The notes beneath the pieces are model-generated. The model did no database searches, was not told where the DNA came from, and saw only the letters and a list, made by a program, of their open reading frames with translations. Below, piece by piece: positions 52,033 to 60,788 of a stretch of DNA of 64,000 nucleotides (position 1 is the stretch's first letter; each line of letters starts with the position of its first letter). A program made the translations under genes and the position numbers. The stretch comes from SZUA-430 sp964483585. GTDB lineage: Bacteria > Pseudomonadota > Alphaproteobacteria > Micropepsales > Micropepsaceae. The DNA is taken from contig CAZABH010000002.1 in NCBI GenBank assembly GCA_964483585.1, positions 67,449 to 131,448 of the forward strand, given 5' to 3'.

Positions 52033-53130
52033 ATGGTTCGCAAGATCCTGATCGGTGTTGCTGGTCTGCTGGCGCTTTTGGCGGCAGGTGGTTTTCTTCT
52101 GCCGTCCACGGCTCGTGTCGAGCGCTCGACCGTGGTCAGGGCATCTCCAGAAGAGGTTTTCGTCGTCATCAATGACCTCACCCGGTGGCGGGAGTGGGCC
52201 TCGCCCATGGGGGCTGATCCACAAGCGGCCCTCTCATTATCCGGCCCTCCCATGGGTGTTGGGGCCCGGATTGCCTGGGCCAGTGAGGCGCACGGGTCGG
52301 GCAGCGAAGAGATTGTCGAGAGTGAGCCCTTTTCTGTCATTCGCACGAAGGTTGACGCAGGCGGCGCAGTCGGCGGGCAATCAACGCTTTCGTTTGCGCC
52401 TACGATGGGTGGCACCAAGGTCACCTGGGTCTTCGAGGCCGAACTGGGTCTCAGTCCCATCAGCCGCTACTGGGGGTTGATGATGGACACGCGGCTCGGT
52501 CAGCTGCACGAGCGCAGCCTTGCGCGGCTGAAGGCGCTGGTGGAGCCCCTGGCGGAGGCGAACCTACGAGAGGCGCTCGCGACGGGGTCGGATGTGTCCG
52601 GGGTCGTAACGGACTTGCCGGACATGCTCTCTCCGGCTGACGCCGATCCCGAAAAGGCGCCGCAGGTCGTGTCGGTTGAGGGGCGCAATGTCATCCGCGT
52701 GGAGGGGCAGGCGGCTGTTAGTGACGATGCGGCCATCTCGGCGGCGCTGGGTGACGCTTACGGCAAGATCCTGGTCTTCGCAGAGCAGAACGGGCTGGAG
52801 GTCGGCGGGGGCGCGCCGCAGGCGGTTACGCTTTCAACGGCTGATGGTGTCTGGTCCTTCGAGGCTGCCATGCCGCTGGTCGTGCCGGCTGGCTCGGACT
52901 TGGTGGACGTGGAGGGTGTGACTGTTGGCAAAAGCTATGCAGGTCGGGCCATCAAGTTGACCCACAAGGGGCCATATTCGACGCTGTCCCAAACCTATGA
53001 GCGCTTACGTGAATATGCGCGTGAGAATGGGCTCAAAGAGAAGGGCGTGCTCTGGGAGGAGTATGTGACCGATCCCGCCGAGATGGGGGAGGACTCATTG
53101 CTGACGAATGTCTACTTGGCCGTTCAATAG
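52033..53130 (+). CDS. SRPBCC (polyketide cyclase-like) and GyrI-like effector-binding fusion
   Basis: In this 365-residue protein, residues 1-22 form a hydrophobic anchor or signal (ILIGVAGLLALLAAGGFLL). About 28-175 is an SRPBCC-fold domain (VRASPEEVFVVINDLTRWREWASPM). About 225-365 matches the GyrI-like/AraC effector-binding fold (GKSYAGRAIKLTHKGPYSTL and ENGLKEKGVLWEEYVTDP). Both are ligand-binding folds without an obvious catalytic site, so a membrane-tethered small-molecule binder is likely. The substrate is unknown. Confidence 0.82.
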   Translation: MVRKILIGVAGLLALLAAGGFLLPSTARVERSTVVRASPEEVFVVINDLTRWREWASPMGADPQAALSLSGPPMGVGARIAWASEAHGSGSEEIVESEPFSVIRTKVDAGGAVGGQSTLSFAPTMGGTKVTWVFEAELGLSPISRYWGLMMDTRLGQLHERSLARLKALVEPLAEANLREALATGSDVSGVVTDLPDMLSPADADPEKAPQVVSVEGRNVIRVEGQAAVSDDAAISAALGDAYGKILVFAEQNGLEVGGGAPQAVTLSTADGVWSFEAAMPLVVPAGSDLVDVEGVTVGKSYAGRAIKLTHKGPYSTLSQTYERLREYARENGLKEKGVLWEEYVTDPAEMGEDSLLTNVYLAVQ

Positions 53131-53153
53131 GCCTTGTCGCCCCGGCTGTCGCG

Positions 53154-53519
53154 TCAACGCTGCTCGCACTTGTCAGTTTCGTTGCTGCCAGACAGCAGGA
53201 GCCTTGCGTTTTCTCCGTTCACCCAGAACACGGTCTCTCCGTCGGAGTATTTCCGGCCCTGGTCCGAGGGCATAAGTCGGAGCCTGATGTCGCTGCGGCG
53301 CGTTGCCAACGTGATCGTCTTTCCATCTTCGCCGACCGGGCGGATGACGACGTTGCCGTTGGTTTCACAGAAAAAGGTGGCTGGCCGCGTGTTCATCATT
53401 GGCGGGGTGATCAGCGTCGACTGCGTCGGCTGACCGTCGCCGTCGCTGCTGGAGCATGCCGTCAGCGTCATCAGGGCTGTCAGTGTAGCGAGAGCCTGTG
53501 ATTTCAGTGAGTTGCGCAC
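53154..53519 (-). CDS. Lipoprotein with MliC-like C-type lysozyme inhibitor domain
   Basis: In this 121-residue protein, a lipobox LTAC at 19-22 makes C22 the lipidation site. The mature part follows the MliC/PliC pattern: FFCETNGNVVIRPV, the central SDIRLRLMPSDQGRKYSDG, FWVNGENARLLL, and a last conserved cysteine near the end that would pair with the first one. The family inhibits C-type lysozymes of animals in the envelope. Sequence divergence leaves some doubt. It is followed by two more small lipoprotein genes on the same strand. Confidence 0.68.
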   Translation of the reverse strand: MRNSLKSQALATLTALMTLTACSSSDGDGQPTQSTLITPPMMNTRPATFFCETNGNVVIRPVGEDGKTITLATRRSDIRLRLMPSDQGRKYSDGETVFWVNGENARLLLSGSNETDKCEQR

Positions 53520-53632
53520 GACGAACCTCTGCTTTTTTCAGCGATGAGAAAGAGGTAGCAGTTCGTGGCGCTGGCGGGCAAGTCGTGGATTTTCCTGAGC
53601 AGGGGGGCTTGGATGCCCCGCAGTCGAGGTGC

Positions 53633-53932
53633 TTACCGCAATCCCGACTCGACGCGGATCCGGTCGATGGCCGTGCAGTACGACTGGTGATGACCCTTGC
53701 TGCCGAAGCTGTCACCAGCCGCGACGATTTGGAGGCCCAATTCCGCGAGCTCGTGGGGTGCTAACATTCCAGCAGCCTCGGCGGCGTTGAGATCGTCGGC
53801 AAGCAGAGAAACTTTCAGGGCAGCGTCCTGCGCTGTCGAGCATGAGCGTGCAGCCGCTCTCTCGCATGATGCGAGAAACCCGGCGCAGACAATAGCCACG
53901 CAGACCTTCATCAGGTTTTGCAACGAAGCCAT
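53633..53932 (-). CDS. Small lipoprotein of unknown function
   Basis: In this 99-residue protein, the signal runs to a lipobox AGFLASC, so lipidation would be at C23. The mature part is alanine-rich and helical, with LADDLNAAEAAGMLAPHELAELG. I recognise no family. The start at ATG 53932 is chosen because GGGTGAA lies about eight bases upstream; the frame is open for another twelve codons. Confidence 0.6.
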   Translation of the reverse strand: MASLQNLMKVCVAIVCAGFLASCERAAARSCSTAQDAALKVSLLADDLNAAEAAGMLAPHELAELGLQIVAAGDSFGSKGHHQSYCTAIDRIRVESGLR

Positions 53933-54000
53933 AAGCTGTTCACCCATCCCCAGCACAGAGTGTTCCACAGAACCCGGGAAAAGGCCAGAGAGCTTGTGCT

Positions 54001-54444
54001 TCAGTTAACCGCTTCGGTCGTGAATTCTTCTACAGGATTGAGATGCACGCGCTTCGTCAATTTCCCGAAGGCAAAGAAATTGAAGGTCATTGACCGGTCC
54101 TCCGGTGCATAAACAAAAAGCGGTGCCGTGCCGTTCTTGCGTGTCAATATGTTGCTGTTGAACCTTACCTCGCCTCGGGTTGCGGTTTCCCACTGGACCG
54201 GAAGCGCGCGTTTCATGGTTTTCGCGGTCTGCTCGCGTTCTGCCAGTGACGCTTCGCTGACGTCTACGGATAACGCTGTCGCGCGAATAATGTTTCCAGG
54301 CTCAACCTGAAGGCGAACTGCCAGGATCCAGTCGTTGGACGCCAAGTGGCCTTCCCAACGGCCAACAGGCGCTTCTTCGCTGCTGCAGCCTGCAAGCAGC
54401 CAGATCAGCAGCCCCATAAGGGCAATGTTGCCAAGCGTTGTCAT
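54001..54444 (-). CDS. Lipoprotein of unknown function
   Basis: In this 147-residue protein, the signal is 1-19 with lipobox LLAGC, making C20 the lipidated residue. The mature part has GRWEGHLASNDWILAVRLQV, which recalls small beta-sandwich or lipocalin-like domains, but I cannot assign a family. It is part of a three-gene cluster of small lipoproteins (53154-54444) on one strand. Confidence 0.72.
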   Translation of the reverse strand: MTTLGNIALMGLLIWLLAGCSSEEAPVGRWEGHLASNDWILAVRLQVEPGNIIRATALSVDVSEASLAEREQTAKTMKRALPVQWETATRGEVRFNSNILTRKNGTAPLFVYAPEDRSMTFNFFAFGKLTKRVHLNPVEEFTTEAVN

Positions 54445-54605
54445 GTCGTCGCCCGCCTCTGGACCCGACTGGTCACGAGCGTGCGACAGGATATACTAAT
54501 GGCTGGTTAATGCGGCTTAATCTTGTGCCGGGCAATAGGGAAGGCTCAGCGCTTGTGTCACTTGTCGCTTGACCCCACTGTGCCTGCCATTGCTTTGCTT
54601 TCGGT

Positions 54606-54610
54606 AGGAG
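54606..54610 (+). promoter_or_regulatory. Ribosome binding site fixing a TTG start
   Basis: AGGAG lies 8 bases before the TTG at 54619. The nearest in-frame start upstream would add 32 residues outside the conserved aminotransferase fold. Confidence 0.65.
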
Positions 54611-54618
54611 ATTGTCTC

Positions 54619-55845
54619 TTGAGTTTCAATCGTGCGCTGCCGGCGGGTTTCCTGTCTGCCGCGCTTGGCCGGATCAAGCCGTCGCCGACCATCGCAGTTT
54701 CCCAGAAGGCGAGAGACCTTCTGGCACAGGGCCGCGATGTCATTGGCCTTGCTGCCGGGGAGCCCGATTTCCCGACACCTGACAATATCAAGCAGGCGGG
54801 GGTGCGCGCCATCGAGCGGAACGACACCCGTTATACCGCGGTTGAGGGCATCGCCGAGCTGCGACAGGCCATCGCCGATAAATTTCGCCGCGAGAACGGA
54901 CTGGACTACGTGCCGTCACAGACCTTGGTCTCGCCCGGTGGGAAGGCGATCATTTTCAATGCCTTCATGGCGACGCTCAACCCCGGCGATGAGGTCATCA
55001 TTCCTGCGCCGTATTGGGTCAGCTATCCGGACATCGTTCAGCTTTGCGGCGCCACGCCTGTCATCGTGCCTACCCTTGCTTCCGATGGCTTTAGATTGAC
55101 GCCAGCGCAGCTTGCTCGTGCGATCACGCCGCGTACCAAGTGGTTGATGCTGAACTCGCCGTCCAATCCGACAGGCTCTGCCTATACGTTGGATCAGTTG
55201 CGGAGCCTTGCGCAGGTGCTGCTTGAGCACTCGCATGTCTGGACCCTGACCGACGACATGTACGAGCATATCCTGTTCGACGGATTTTCCTTCACAACGA
55301 TTGCGCAGGCAGAGCCGCGGTTGCTGGTGCGAACGTTGACGATGAACGGATGTTCGAAGGCGTACTCGATGACGGGGTGGCGGATTGGCTATTGTGCAGG
55401 GCCTGAGCCGCTGATCAGGGCCATGGCTGCCATCCAGTCGCAATCGACGACAATGGCGACCTCGATCAGCCAGTGGGCAGCGGTGGAGGCCCTGAGTGGC
55501 CCGCAGGACTTCATCCCTGTTCGAGCCGCCCGGTTCAGCCATCGGCGGGACCTTGTGGTGTCCATGCTGAACCAGTCCAGCGGACTGAGCTGTCCACGGC
55601 CCGAGGGCGCGTTCTATGTCTATCCGTCTTGTGCTGGAACCATCGGGACGGTGGCGCCCTCCGGTCGTCGTATCGAGACGGACGAGGATTTTGCGACAGA
55701 GCTTCTCGAGGCTGAGGGCGTTGCAGTGGTGCACGGTGCCGCCTTCGGGTTATCGCCGCATTTTCGAATTTCCTACGCGACCTCGGAGGAGACACTCACC
55801 CGCGCCTGCGCCCGGATCCAGCGTTTCTGCGCCAGTCTTTCTTGA
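54619..55845 (+). CDS. Pyridoxal-phosphate aspartate-type aminotransferase
   Basis: In this 408-residue class I/II aminotransferase, early motifs LAAGEPDFPTPDNIK and YTAVEGIAELRQAIADKF are typical of bacterial class Ib aspartate aminotransferases. The PLP lysine lies in NGCSKAYSMTGWRIGYCAGP, the Asp-Tyr pair in LTDDMYEH, and the substrate-carboxylate arginine in FRISYATSEE. The reaction is probably aspartate plus 2-oxoglutarate, though related enzymes use other amino acids, so no symbol is given. It uses a TTG start with a strong AGGAG. The msrB gene follows 70 bases later. Confidence 0.88.
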   Translation: MSFNRALPAGFLSAALGRIKPSPTIAVSQKARDLLAQGRDVIGLAAGEPDFPTPDNIKQAGVRAIERNDTRYTAVEGIAELRQAIADKFRRENGLDYVPSQTLVSPGGKAIIFNAFMATLNPGDEVIIPAPYWVSYPDIVQLCGATPVIVPTLASDGFRLTPAQLARAITPRTKWLMLNSPSNPTGSAYTLDQLRSLAQVLLEHSHVWTLTDDMYEHILFDGFSFTTIAQAEPRLLVRTLTMNGCSKAYSMTGWRIGYCAGPEPLIRAMAAIQSQSTTMATSISQWAAVEALSGPQDFIPVRAARFSHRRDLVVSMLNQSSGLSCPRPEGAFYVYPSCAGTIGTVAPSGRRIETDEDFATELLEAEGVAVVHGAAFGLSPHFRISYATSEETLTRACARIQRFCASLS

Positions 55846-55915
55846 TCAAGATGCAGGTGCAGGTCCAAAGTCTGTTTTCGTCCGTTCAACCTGGTATAAT
55901 CTCCGGAGGCATGAC

Positions 55916-56404
55916 ATGAACGAGCGCCGCCTTCTGCTGCAGGCCCTGATGGCGACCGGTGCAGTTCTGGCAACCGGCTTGCCCGCGAGAGCCAGTGCGG
56001 CGCGGGGGGCTTTCGAGGTCACGAAAAGCGAGGCTGAATGGCGCCGTGTGCTGACGCCCCAGCAATTCTATGTCCTGCGTCAGCATGGGACCGAGTATGC
56101 GGGTTCGAGCCCTCTTGACCGCGAAAAGCGCAAGGGCGTCTTCCACTGTGCAGGCTGTGACCTGCCGCTGTTCTCATCGGATACGAAATATGACAGCGGG
56201 ACGGGCTGGCCCAGTTTCTGGCAGCCGCTTCCAAACGCCATTGGTACTTCGATTGACCGATCCTTTTTCAGTGTACGCACAGAAGTGCACTGTCGGCGGT
56301 GTGGCGGACACCTCGGGCATGTATTCAATGATGGGCCGCGACCCACTGGCTTGCGCTATTGCATGAATGGCGTTGCCATGACTTTCAAACCTGCCACGGC
56401 GTGA
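55916..56404 (+). CDS. msrB: Exported peptide-methionine (R)-S-oxide reductase
   Basis: In this 162-residue protein, residues 1-29 look like an export signal with a twin-arginine pair (NERRLLLQALMATGAVLAT). The mature MsrB domain has zinc cysteines C78/C81 (CAGC) and C126/C129 (CRRC) and catalytic C149 in RYCMNG. GTGWPSFWQP is the signature region. No obvious resolving cysteine lies elsewhere, so an external reductant such as thioredoxin-like protein is needed. GGAGG precedes the ATG by 6 bases. msrA follows after 10 bases. Confidence 0.92.
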   Translation: MNERRLLLQALMATGAVLATGLPARASAARGAFEVTKSEAEWRRVLTPQQFYVLRQHGTEYAGSSPLDREKRKGVFHCAGCDLPLFSSDTKYDSGTGWPSFWQPLPNAIGTSIDRSFFSVRTEVHCRRCGGHLGHVFNDGPRPTGLRYCMNGVAMTFKPATA

Positions 56405-56414
56405 GCATACTGAC

Positions 56415-57074
56415 ATGGCGAGAGTTTTCTTGTTTGTGAATGTGCTGTTTGCGGGGCTGCTTGCTGCGCTGGTGATGCCATCTCTCTGGGGTAATGCCAG
56501 CGGCGGAGCTGTAGGTGTTACTGCGCCGCCGGGTTCGGAGGTGGCGATCTTTGCCGGTGGCTGTTTCTGGTGCGTCGAGGCAGACTTCGACAAGGTGCCA
56601 GGCGTCCTGTCCACCACGTCAGGATATATCGGCGGGCATGTCGCGAACCCGACATACAAGCAGGTGACAAGCGGGACAACCGGGCATACGGAGGCCGTCC
56701 GGATTGTCTATGATCCAGGCAGGGTCAGTTATGACCGATTGCTGTTCGTCTTCTGGCGCACGATCGATCCCGTGACGAAGGATGCGCAGTTTTGCGACTA
56801 TGGTTCCCAGTACCGAACGGGGATCTTTGCAACAAGTGATGCGCAGCTACAGAGGGCTCTGGCTTCGAAGGTTGCTCTTGAGCAGTCCGGTCGGTTGAAG
56901 CGTCCGATTGTAACTGAAGTTCTGCGGGCGGGAACCTTCTATCCCGCCGAGGACTATCATCAGGACTATTACAAGAAGGATCCGCTGCGCTACAATCTGT
57001 ACCGTTTCAACTGCGGTCGCGATGCGCGGCTCGATGCATTGTGGGGCGCGGAGGCTGGCGGCGGAACGCGCTGA
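56415..57074 (+). CDS. msrA: Peptide-methionine (S)-S-oxide reductase with N-terminal signal/anchor
   Basis: In this 219-residue protein, a hydrophobic N-terminal segment (5-25) suggests export or membrane anchoring. The catalytic C50 is in AGGCFWCVEADF. FWRTIDPVTKDAQFCDYGSQYRTG and YPAEDYHQDYY are the canonical MsrA substrate-site stretches. Together with MsrB it covers both stereoisomers of protein-bound methionine sulfoxide outside the cytoplasm. The fRMsr gene starts 23 bases after its stop. Confidence 0.92.
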   Translation: MARVFLFVNVLFAGLLAALVMPSLWGNASGGAVGVTAPPGSEVAIFAGGCFWCVEADFDKVPGVLSTTSGYIGGHVANPTYKQVTSGTTGHTEAVRIVYDPGRVSYDRLLFVFWRTIDPVTKDAQFCDYGSQYRTGIFATSDAQLQRALASKVALEQSGRLKRPIVTEVLRAGTFYPAEDYHQDYYKKDPLRYNLYRFNCGRDARLDALWGAEAGGGTR

Positions 57075-57097
57075 GCGTCGGCTTCCGGGAGATACGA

Positions 57098-57592
57098 ATG
57101 TTTGTTGTCGAGAGCTTCTCCGGAACGAAGGAGGAGATGTACGAGGAGCTGCTGAGGCAGGCGCGCGGGCTTCTCGAGGGTGAGCGGGATCTTGTCGCCA
57201 ATACGGCGAATCTCTCGGCCCTTATCTGGCAAATCGTGCCTGACCTGAACTGGGCGGGCTTCTATTTCATGCGTGGCGGAGAGCTTGTGCTGGGGCCTTT
57301 CCAGGGGAAACCCGCCTGCGTTCGGATTGCTGTTGGCAAAGGTGTCTGTGGCACTGCCGTCGCGTCCCGTTCGACCATGCTCGTCGAAGATGTTCATGCG
57401 TTCCCTGGTCACATCGCCTGCGATGCGGCATCGAACTCGGAGTTGGTTGTGCCACTCATCATGAGCGGGCAGGTGGTTGGCGTCCTTGATCTTGATAGCC
57501 CGCAGCCTGGTCGCTTCGATGGTGTCGACCAACACGGTGTCGAGCAGCTTGTCGCTTTCCTGATGACGGCGACAGATTTCCCGTCTTTGTGA
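57098..57592 (+). CDS. msrC: Free methionine-(R)-sulfoxide reductase (GAF domain)
   Basis: This 164-residue single GAF domain has C74, C84 and C108, spaced exactly like E. coli fRMsr C84, C94 and C118 (intervals 10 and 24). Local motifs GKGVCGTAV and HIACDAASNSELVVPL are diagnostic. It reduces free R-methionine sulfoxide in the cytoplasm. There is no signal peptide, unlike the two neighbouring enzymes. The ATG at 57098 is the normal start. A strong terminator follows. Confidence 0.92.
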   Translation: MFVVESFSGTKEEMYEELLRQARGLLEGERDLVANTANLSALIWQIVPDLNWAGFYFMRGGELVLGPFQGKPACVRIAVGKGVCGTAVASRSTMLVEDVHAFPGHIACDAASNSELVVPLIMSGQVVGVLDLDSPQPGRFDGVDQHGVEQLVAFLMTATDFPSL

Positions 57593-57627
57593 TCCCGAAT
57601 TGTGGATGTGATCCCGGGGACGAGGTC

Positions 57628-57661
57628 GGCCGGACCGACGGGGTGGATCGGTCCGGCCTTT
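57628..57661 (+). terminator. Rho-independent terminator after the msr genes
   Basis: GGCCGGACCGA and TCGGTCCGGCC form a perfect 11-bp stem with a 9-base loop, followed by TTT. It lies 35 bases after the fRMsr stop and closes the aminotransferase-msr run. Confidence 0.85.
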
Positions 57662-57824
57662 CACGCCTCATTCGTCAGGATATAGGGGGTACCCTGACGA
57701 TTTCCTGGAAGGGAGTTCCAGTGCCGGAGCTTGGCTGCTACTGGAGGGGGAGAGTGCTGCTCCGGCTTCATTGACATGGTGATGCATCCGCCGATTGCCA
57801 AGAGCCCTCAAAAATCTTTTCCGG

Positions 57825-58718
57825 CTAGAATTGCCATTCCCGGGCTTGTGAAACCATGAAATCCCGGAAGGCTGCGACGCGCTTCGAGCCGCGCATGGTT
57901 TCCGGATAGCACAGGTAGACCTCGTATTTCGGCCCTTGGGTTTCCTCGAGAATGCGAACCAGTCCCGTGTTGCCATGTGCCATGTAGTCGGGCAGGGCGC
58001 CAATGCCGATCCCGCTTTCGATGGCCTTGCTCATGGCTATGATGTTGTTCACGTACAACGTCGCATCGCGCGGATCGCCGGGTTTGCGACCTACCGCGGA
58101 TAACCAATTGATCTGTGCGATCTCAGGGGGTGCGTCGCCGTAGATGATGATGTCGTGATCGTCGATGGCGCTGATGTCGGCGGGCTTGCCCTTGCGCGAC
58201 AGATATTCCTGGCTGCCATAGACATGGTAGCCCACATCGAACAGCTTGCGCTGGATCAGGTCGCCCTGCACGGGCTGGCGCATGCGCAGCGCGATGTCGG
58301 CTTCGCGGTGGCTGAGGTCCAGCTCGCCATCGTGAAGCAGGAGATGCACCTTGATATCTGGATAGGCTTCAGAGAACAGGCGCAGACGTGGTGTGAGCCA
58401 GTAGGTGCCAATGCCAACGGTGGCTGTTATGCGCAGTTCGCCACGTGCTGTCTCGCGACTGTTCAGCAGGTCTTCTTCAACGGCGCTCAGTTCCTCGAAT
58501 ATGCGGGTCGTCGTCCGAAAGAGGCGCTCGCCCTGTTCGGTCCTTACGAGGCCGCGGGCGTGGCGTATGAAGAGGGGCGTCTTCAGTTCGTCTTCGAGGG
58601 CGCTGATCTGACGGCTGACGGCAGGCTGGCTGAGGCCCAGTTCTTCGCCCGCGTGGGTCAGGTTGCCCGCTCGTGCGACTGCATGAAACACACGTAGCCT
58701 GTCGAGATCCACCGGCAT
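57825..58718 (-). CDS. LysR family transcriptional regulator
   Basis: In this 297-residue protein, the N-terminal winged helix reads LRVFHAVARAGNLTHAGEELGLSQPAVSRQISALE in adjacent pieces, a normal LysR recognition helix. The remainder is the periplasmic-binding-protein-like effector domain (about 90-295), including SGIGIGALPDYMA. It begins 8 bases after the trxB stop, so the two are probably co-transcribed. Target and inducer are unknown; a redox-related role is only a guess from the neighbour. Confidence 0.93.
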   Translation of the reverse strand: MPVDLDRLRVFHAVARAGNLTHAGEELGLSQPAVSRQISALEDELKTPLFIRHARGLVRTEQGERLFRTTTRIFEELSAVEEDLLNSRETARGELRITATVGIGTYWLTPRLRLFSEAYPDIKVHLLLHDGELDLSHREADIALRMRQPVQGDLIQRKLFDVGYHVYGSQEYLSRKGKPADISAIDDHDIIIYGDAPPEIAQINWLSAVGRKPGDPRDATLYVNNIIAMSKAIESGIGIGALPDYMAHGNTGLVRILEETQGPKYEVYLCYPETMRGSKRVAAFRDFMVSQAREWQF

Positions 58719-58726
58719 GGGGTCAT

Positions 58727-59692
58727 CTACTCCGCGGCGGCCCTGACCTGCTGGTTGTGGGCCAGATATCTTTCAGCCTCGAGTGCTGCCATGCAGCCCA
58801 TTCCGGCGGCCGTAACCGCCTGACGAAATACCTTGTCTTTCACGTCGCCGGCCGCGAACACGCCAGGGATGTCCGTTGCCGTGGAGTCTGGTGCGGTTCT
58901 GATGTAACCGTCCGCATCCATCCCTACCTTGTCGTGGAACAATTCTGTGGCCGGTGCGTGGCCAATCGCCACGAAAAGGCCGTCGACTGTCAGTTCGGTG
59001 ACGGCACCCGTTTTCACGTTCTTCAACCGAAGCCCTGTAACCGATTTCGGGTTGCTGGTGCCGATGACTTCGTCAACTGCGGTATCCCAGATCACCCTGA
59101 TCTTCGGGTGCCTGAACAGCCGTTGCTGCATCATCTTTTCGGCTCGCAGGCTGTCCCTGCGATGTATGAGCGTCACTGTGTTCGCAAAGTTGGTGAGGAA
59201 TAATGCTTCTTCCACAGCCGTGTTTCCCCCGCCGACGATGGCGACGTCCTTGCCCCGATAAAAGAAGCCGTCGCAGGTTGCGCAGGCCGAGACACCATGT
59301 CCCTTGAAGTGCTCCTCGGAGGGCAGGCCCAGCCATCGTGCCTGTGCGCCGGTGGCGATGATCAGCGTGTCGCAGGTGTAGGTGTCTCCGCTGTCGCATG
59401 ACAGGCGGAACGGGCGTGCGGACAGGTCAACCGACGTCACGATGTCACTGACCATCCGCGTACCGACATGTTCTGCCTGCGCTTTCATTTGGTCCATCAA
59501 CCAGGGGCCCTGGATGGTTTCGGCGAACCCTGGGTAATTTTCGACGTCCGTCGTGATGGTCAGCTGACCGCCTGGTTGAAGGCCTGCGATCAGCACAGGT
59601 TCAAGCATGGCTCGAGCAGCATAGATGGCTGCCGTGTAGCCTGCCGGCCCGGATCCGATGATGATGACCTTTGCGTGTGGTTGTCCTGGCAT
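58727..59692 (-). CDS. trxB: Thioredoxin-disulfide reductase
   Basis: This 321-residue flavoprotein reduces thioredoxin with NADPH. The FAD motif is IIGSGPAGYTAAIYAARA, the redox-active disulfide is C137-A-T-C140 in ACATCDG, the NADPH motif is VAIVGGGNTAVEEAL, and the last FAD contact is GVFAAGDV. The product reduces the periplasmic and cytosolic Msr enzymes indirectly. It precedes the LysR gene on the same strand. Confidence 0.96.
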   Translation of the reverse strand: MPGQPHAKVIIIGSGPAGYTAAIYAARAMLEPVLIAGLQPGGQLTITTDVENYPGFAETIQGPWLMDQMKAQAEHVGTRMVSDIVTSVDLSARPFRLSCDSGDTYTCDTLIIATGAQARWLGLPSEEHFKGHGVSACATCDGFFYRGKDVAIVGGGNTAVEEALFLTNFANTVTLIHRRDSLRAEKMMQQRLFRHPKIRVIWDTAVDEVIGTSNPKSVTGLRLKNVKTGAVTELTVDGLFVAIGHAPATELFHDKVGMDADGYIRTAPDSTATDIPGVFAAGDVKDKVFRQAVTAAGMGCMAALEAERYLAHNQQVRAAAE

Positions 59693-59794
59693 TTCGTATC
59701 TTTCAGGGGAGGTGGCCGGCGATGTGCGACGCTGGTGATATAGGTAGGGTAGGATGAGGACTGCAATATGGCTTGCGGCGGTTCGGCCCGCAAA

Positions 59795-60763
59795 TCACTG
59801 AAATTTGAGTAATTTTTCGCGTATCAGAGCGGCAGCCCTGGCTGTCTCGTCGAGGGGAGTGTACGTCCAGGTCCCGATGCTGCCGTCAAAAACGCGTGCC
59901 GCGCCGAGATCTTGAAGGCGCTTGATCAAGCGTTCGAATTTTGCGCTTCCGCCTTCGAGAGGGAGAATGTGGACCGGTTTTCCGGTGGTGGCTGCCTCTA
60001 CCATCATGTTCGTGGAATCGGATGTCACGAGGATGGCATCTGCATGGGCCAGCATTCCCAGCAGCGGATTGTCTCCGGTACCATCCCATATGTAGACGTG
60101 CTTGGCGTCGAGGGCCTCGCGCAGGATGCGTGTCTGCTCCGTGCCGGTTCGCCGTGACGTCGTGATCATCAAGGAAAACCCTGCATGCAGAAGTCCTCGA
60201 AGCTGTTCGGCAAGTGCAGTGGCGTCCCTTGTGTCGAAACGATGCGTTTTCGATCGTCCGCCCACGAGCACGGCGACCCTGGGTGATGGGTATGCCCGAA
60301 CCAACTCCTGCCAGCGGTCTGCTGCGGCCTTCATGCTTGCAGCGTTGATCCTGTTCGGGCTGCCTATCAGAGACACGACGTTCCTGCCCTGCAACTCGTC
60401 GTGTTCTGGTGGGAGCACCATATCGAAATTGTCAGTGGCTATCCTGGGATGCTGAAGCTGGACGATCATTGTCTTGCCCAACGATCGGCGCTTGATTTCA
60501 AGCAGGAAGGGGATGCTGCGCCAGCCGCAGCCAATCGCGAGGCGGGGCCAAGGCGGCTGAAAGCCGGAGCTGTCTGACGCCAGGGACATGAAGGGTGCCG
60601 GCCAGGCGGTTACGGGCAGCAGGGTCCAGGGCAGGCGGGGATGCACGATCTTATTTTCGATCGGCAGTCCCACCGCCTCGGCCAGGCCGAGGCACTGGTT
60701 CAGCATGCCTGCTCGGCCGTCGGTTACAGTCCATATTGCCTCTTTCAGCATCGGATTATTCAC
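59795..60763 (-). CDS. ELM1/GtrOC1-like mitochondrial fission family protein
   Basis: In this 322-residue protein, IWTVTDGRAGMLNQCLGLAEA and the C-terminal VTSDSTNMMVEAATTGKPVHILPL match the bacterial relatives of plant ELM1. The second stretch is the diphospho-sugar binding region of GT-B folds, so a glycosyltransferase or sugar-nucleotide epimerase-like role in envelope synthesis is likely. The start may be the GTG at 60763 or an ATG at 60751. It is divergent from the Lrp-like gene, 93 bases away. Confidence 0.82.
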   Translation of the reverse strand: MNNPMLKEAIWTVTDGRAGMLNQCLGLAEAVGLPIENKIVHPRLPWTLLPVTAWPAPFMSLASDSSGFQPPWPRLAIGCGWRSIPFLLEIKRRSLGKTMIVQLQHPRIATDNFDMVLPPEHDELQGRNVVSLIGSPNRINAASMKAAADRWQELVRAYPSPRVAVLVGGRSKTHRFDTRDATALAEQLRGLLHAGFSLMITTSRRTGTEQTRILREALDAKHVYIWDGTGDNPLLGMLAHADAILVTSDSTNMMVEAATTGKPVHILPLEGGSAKFERLIKRLQDLGAARVFDGSIGTWTYTPLDETARAAALIREKLLKFQ

Positions 60764-60788
60764 AGAATTGCGCAGCCCTGAAATTTTA

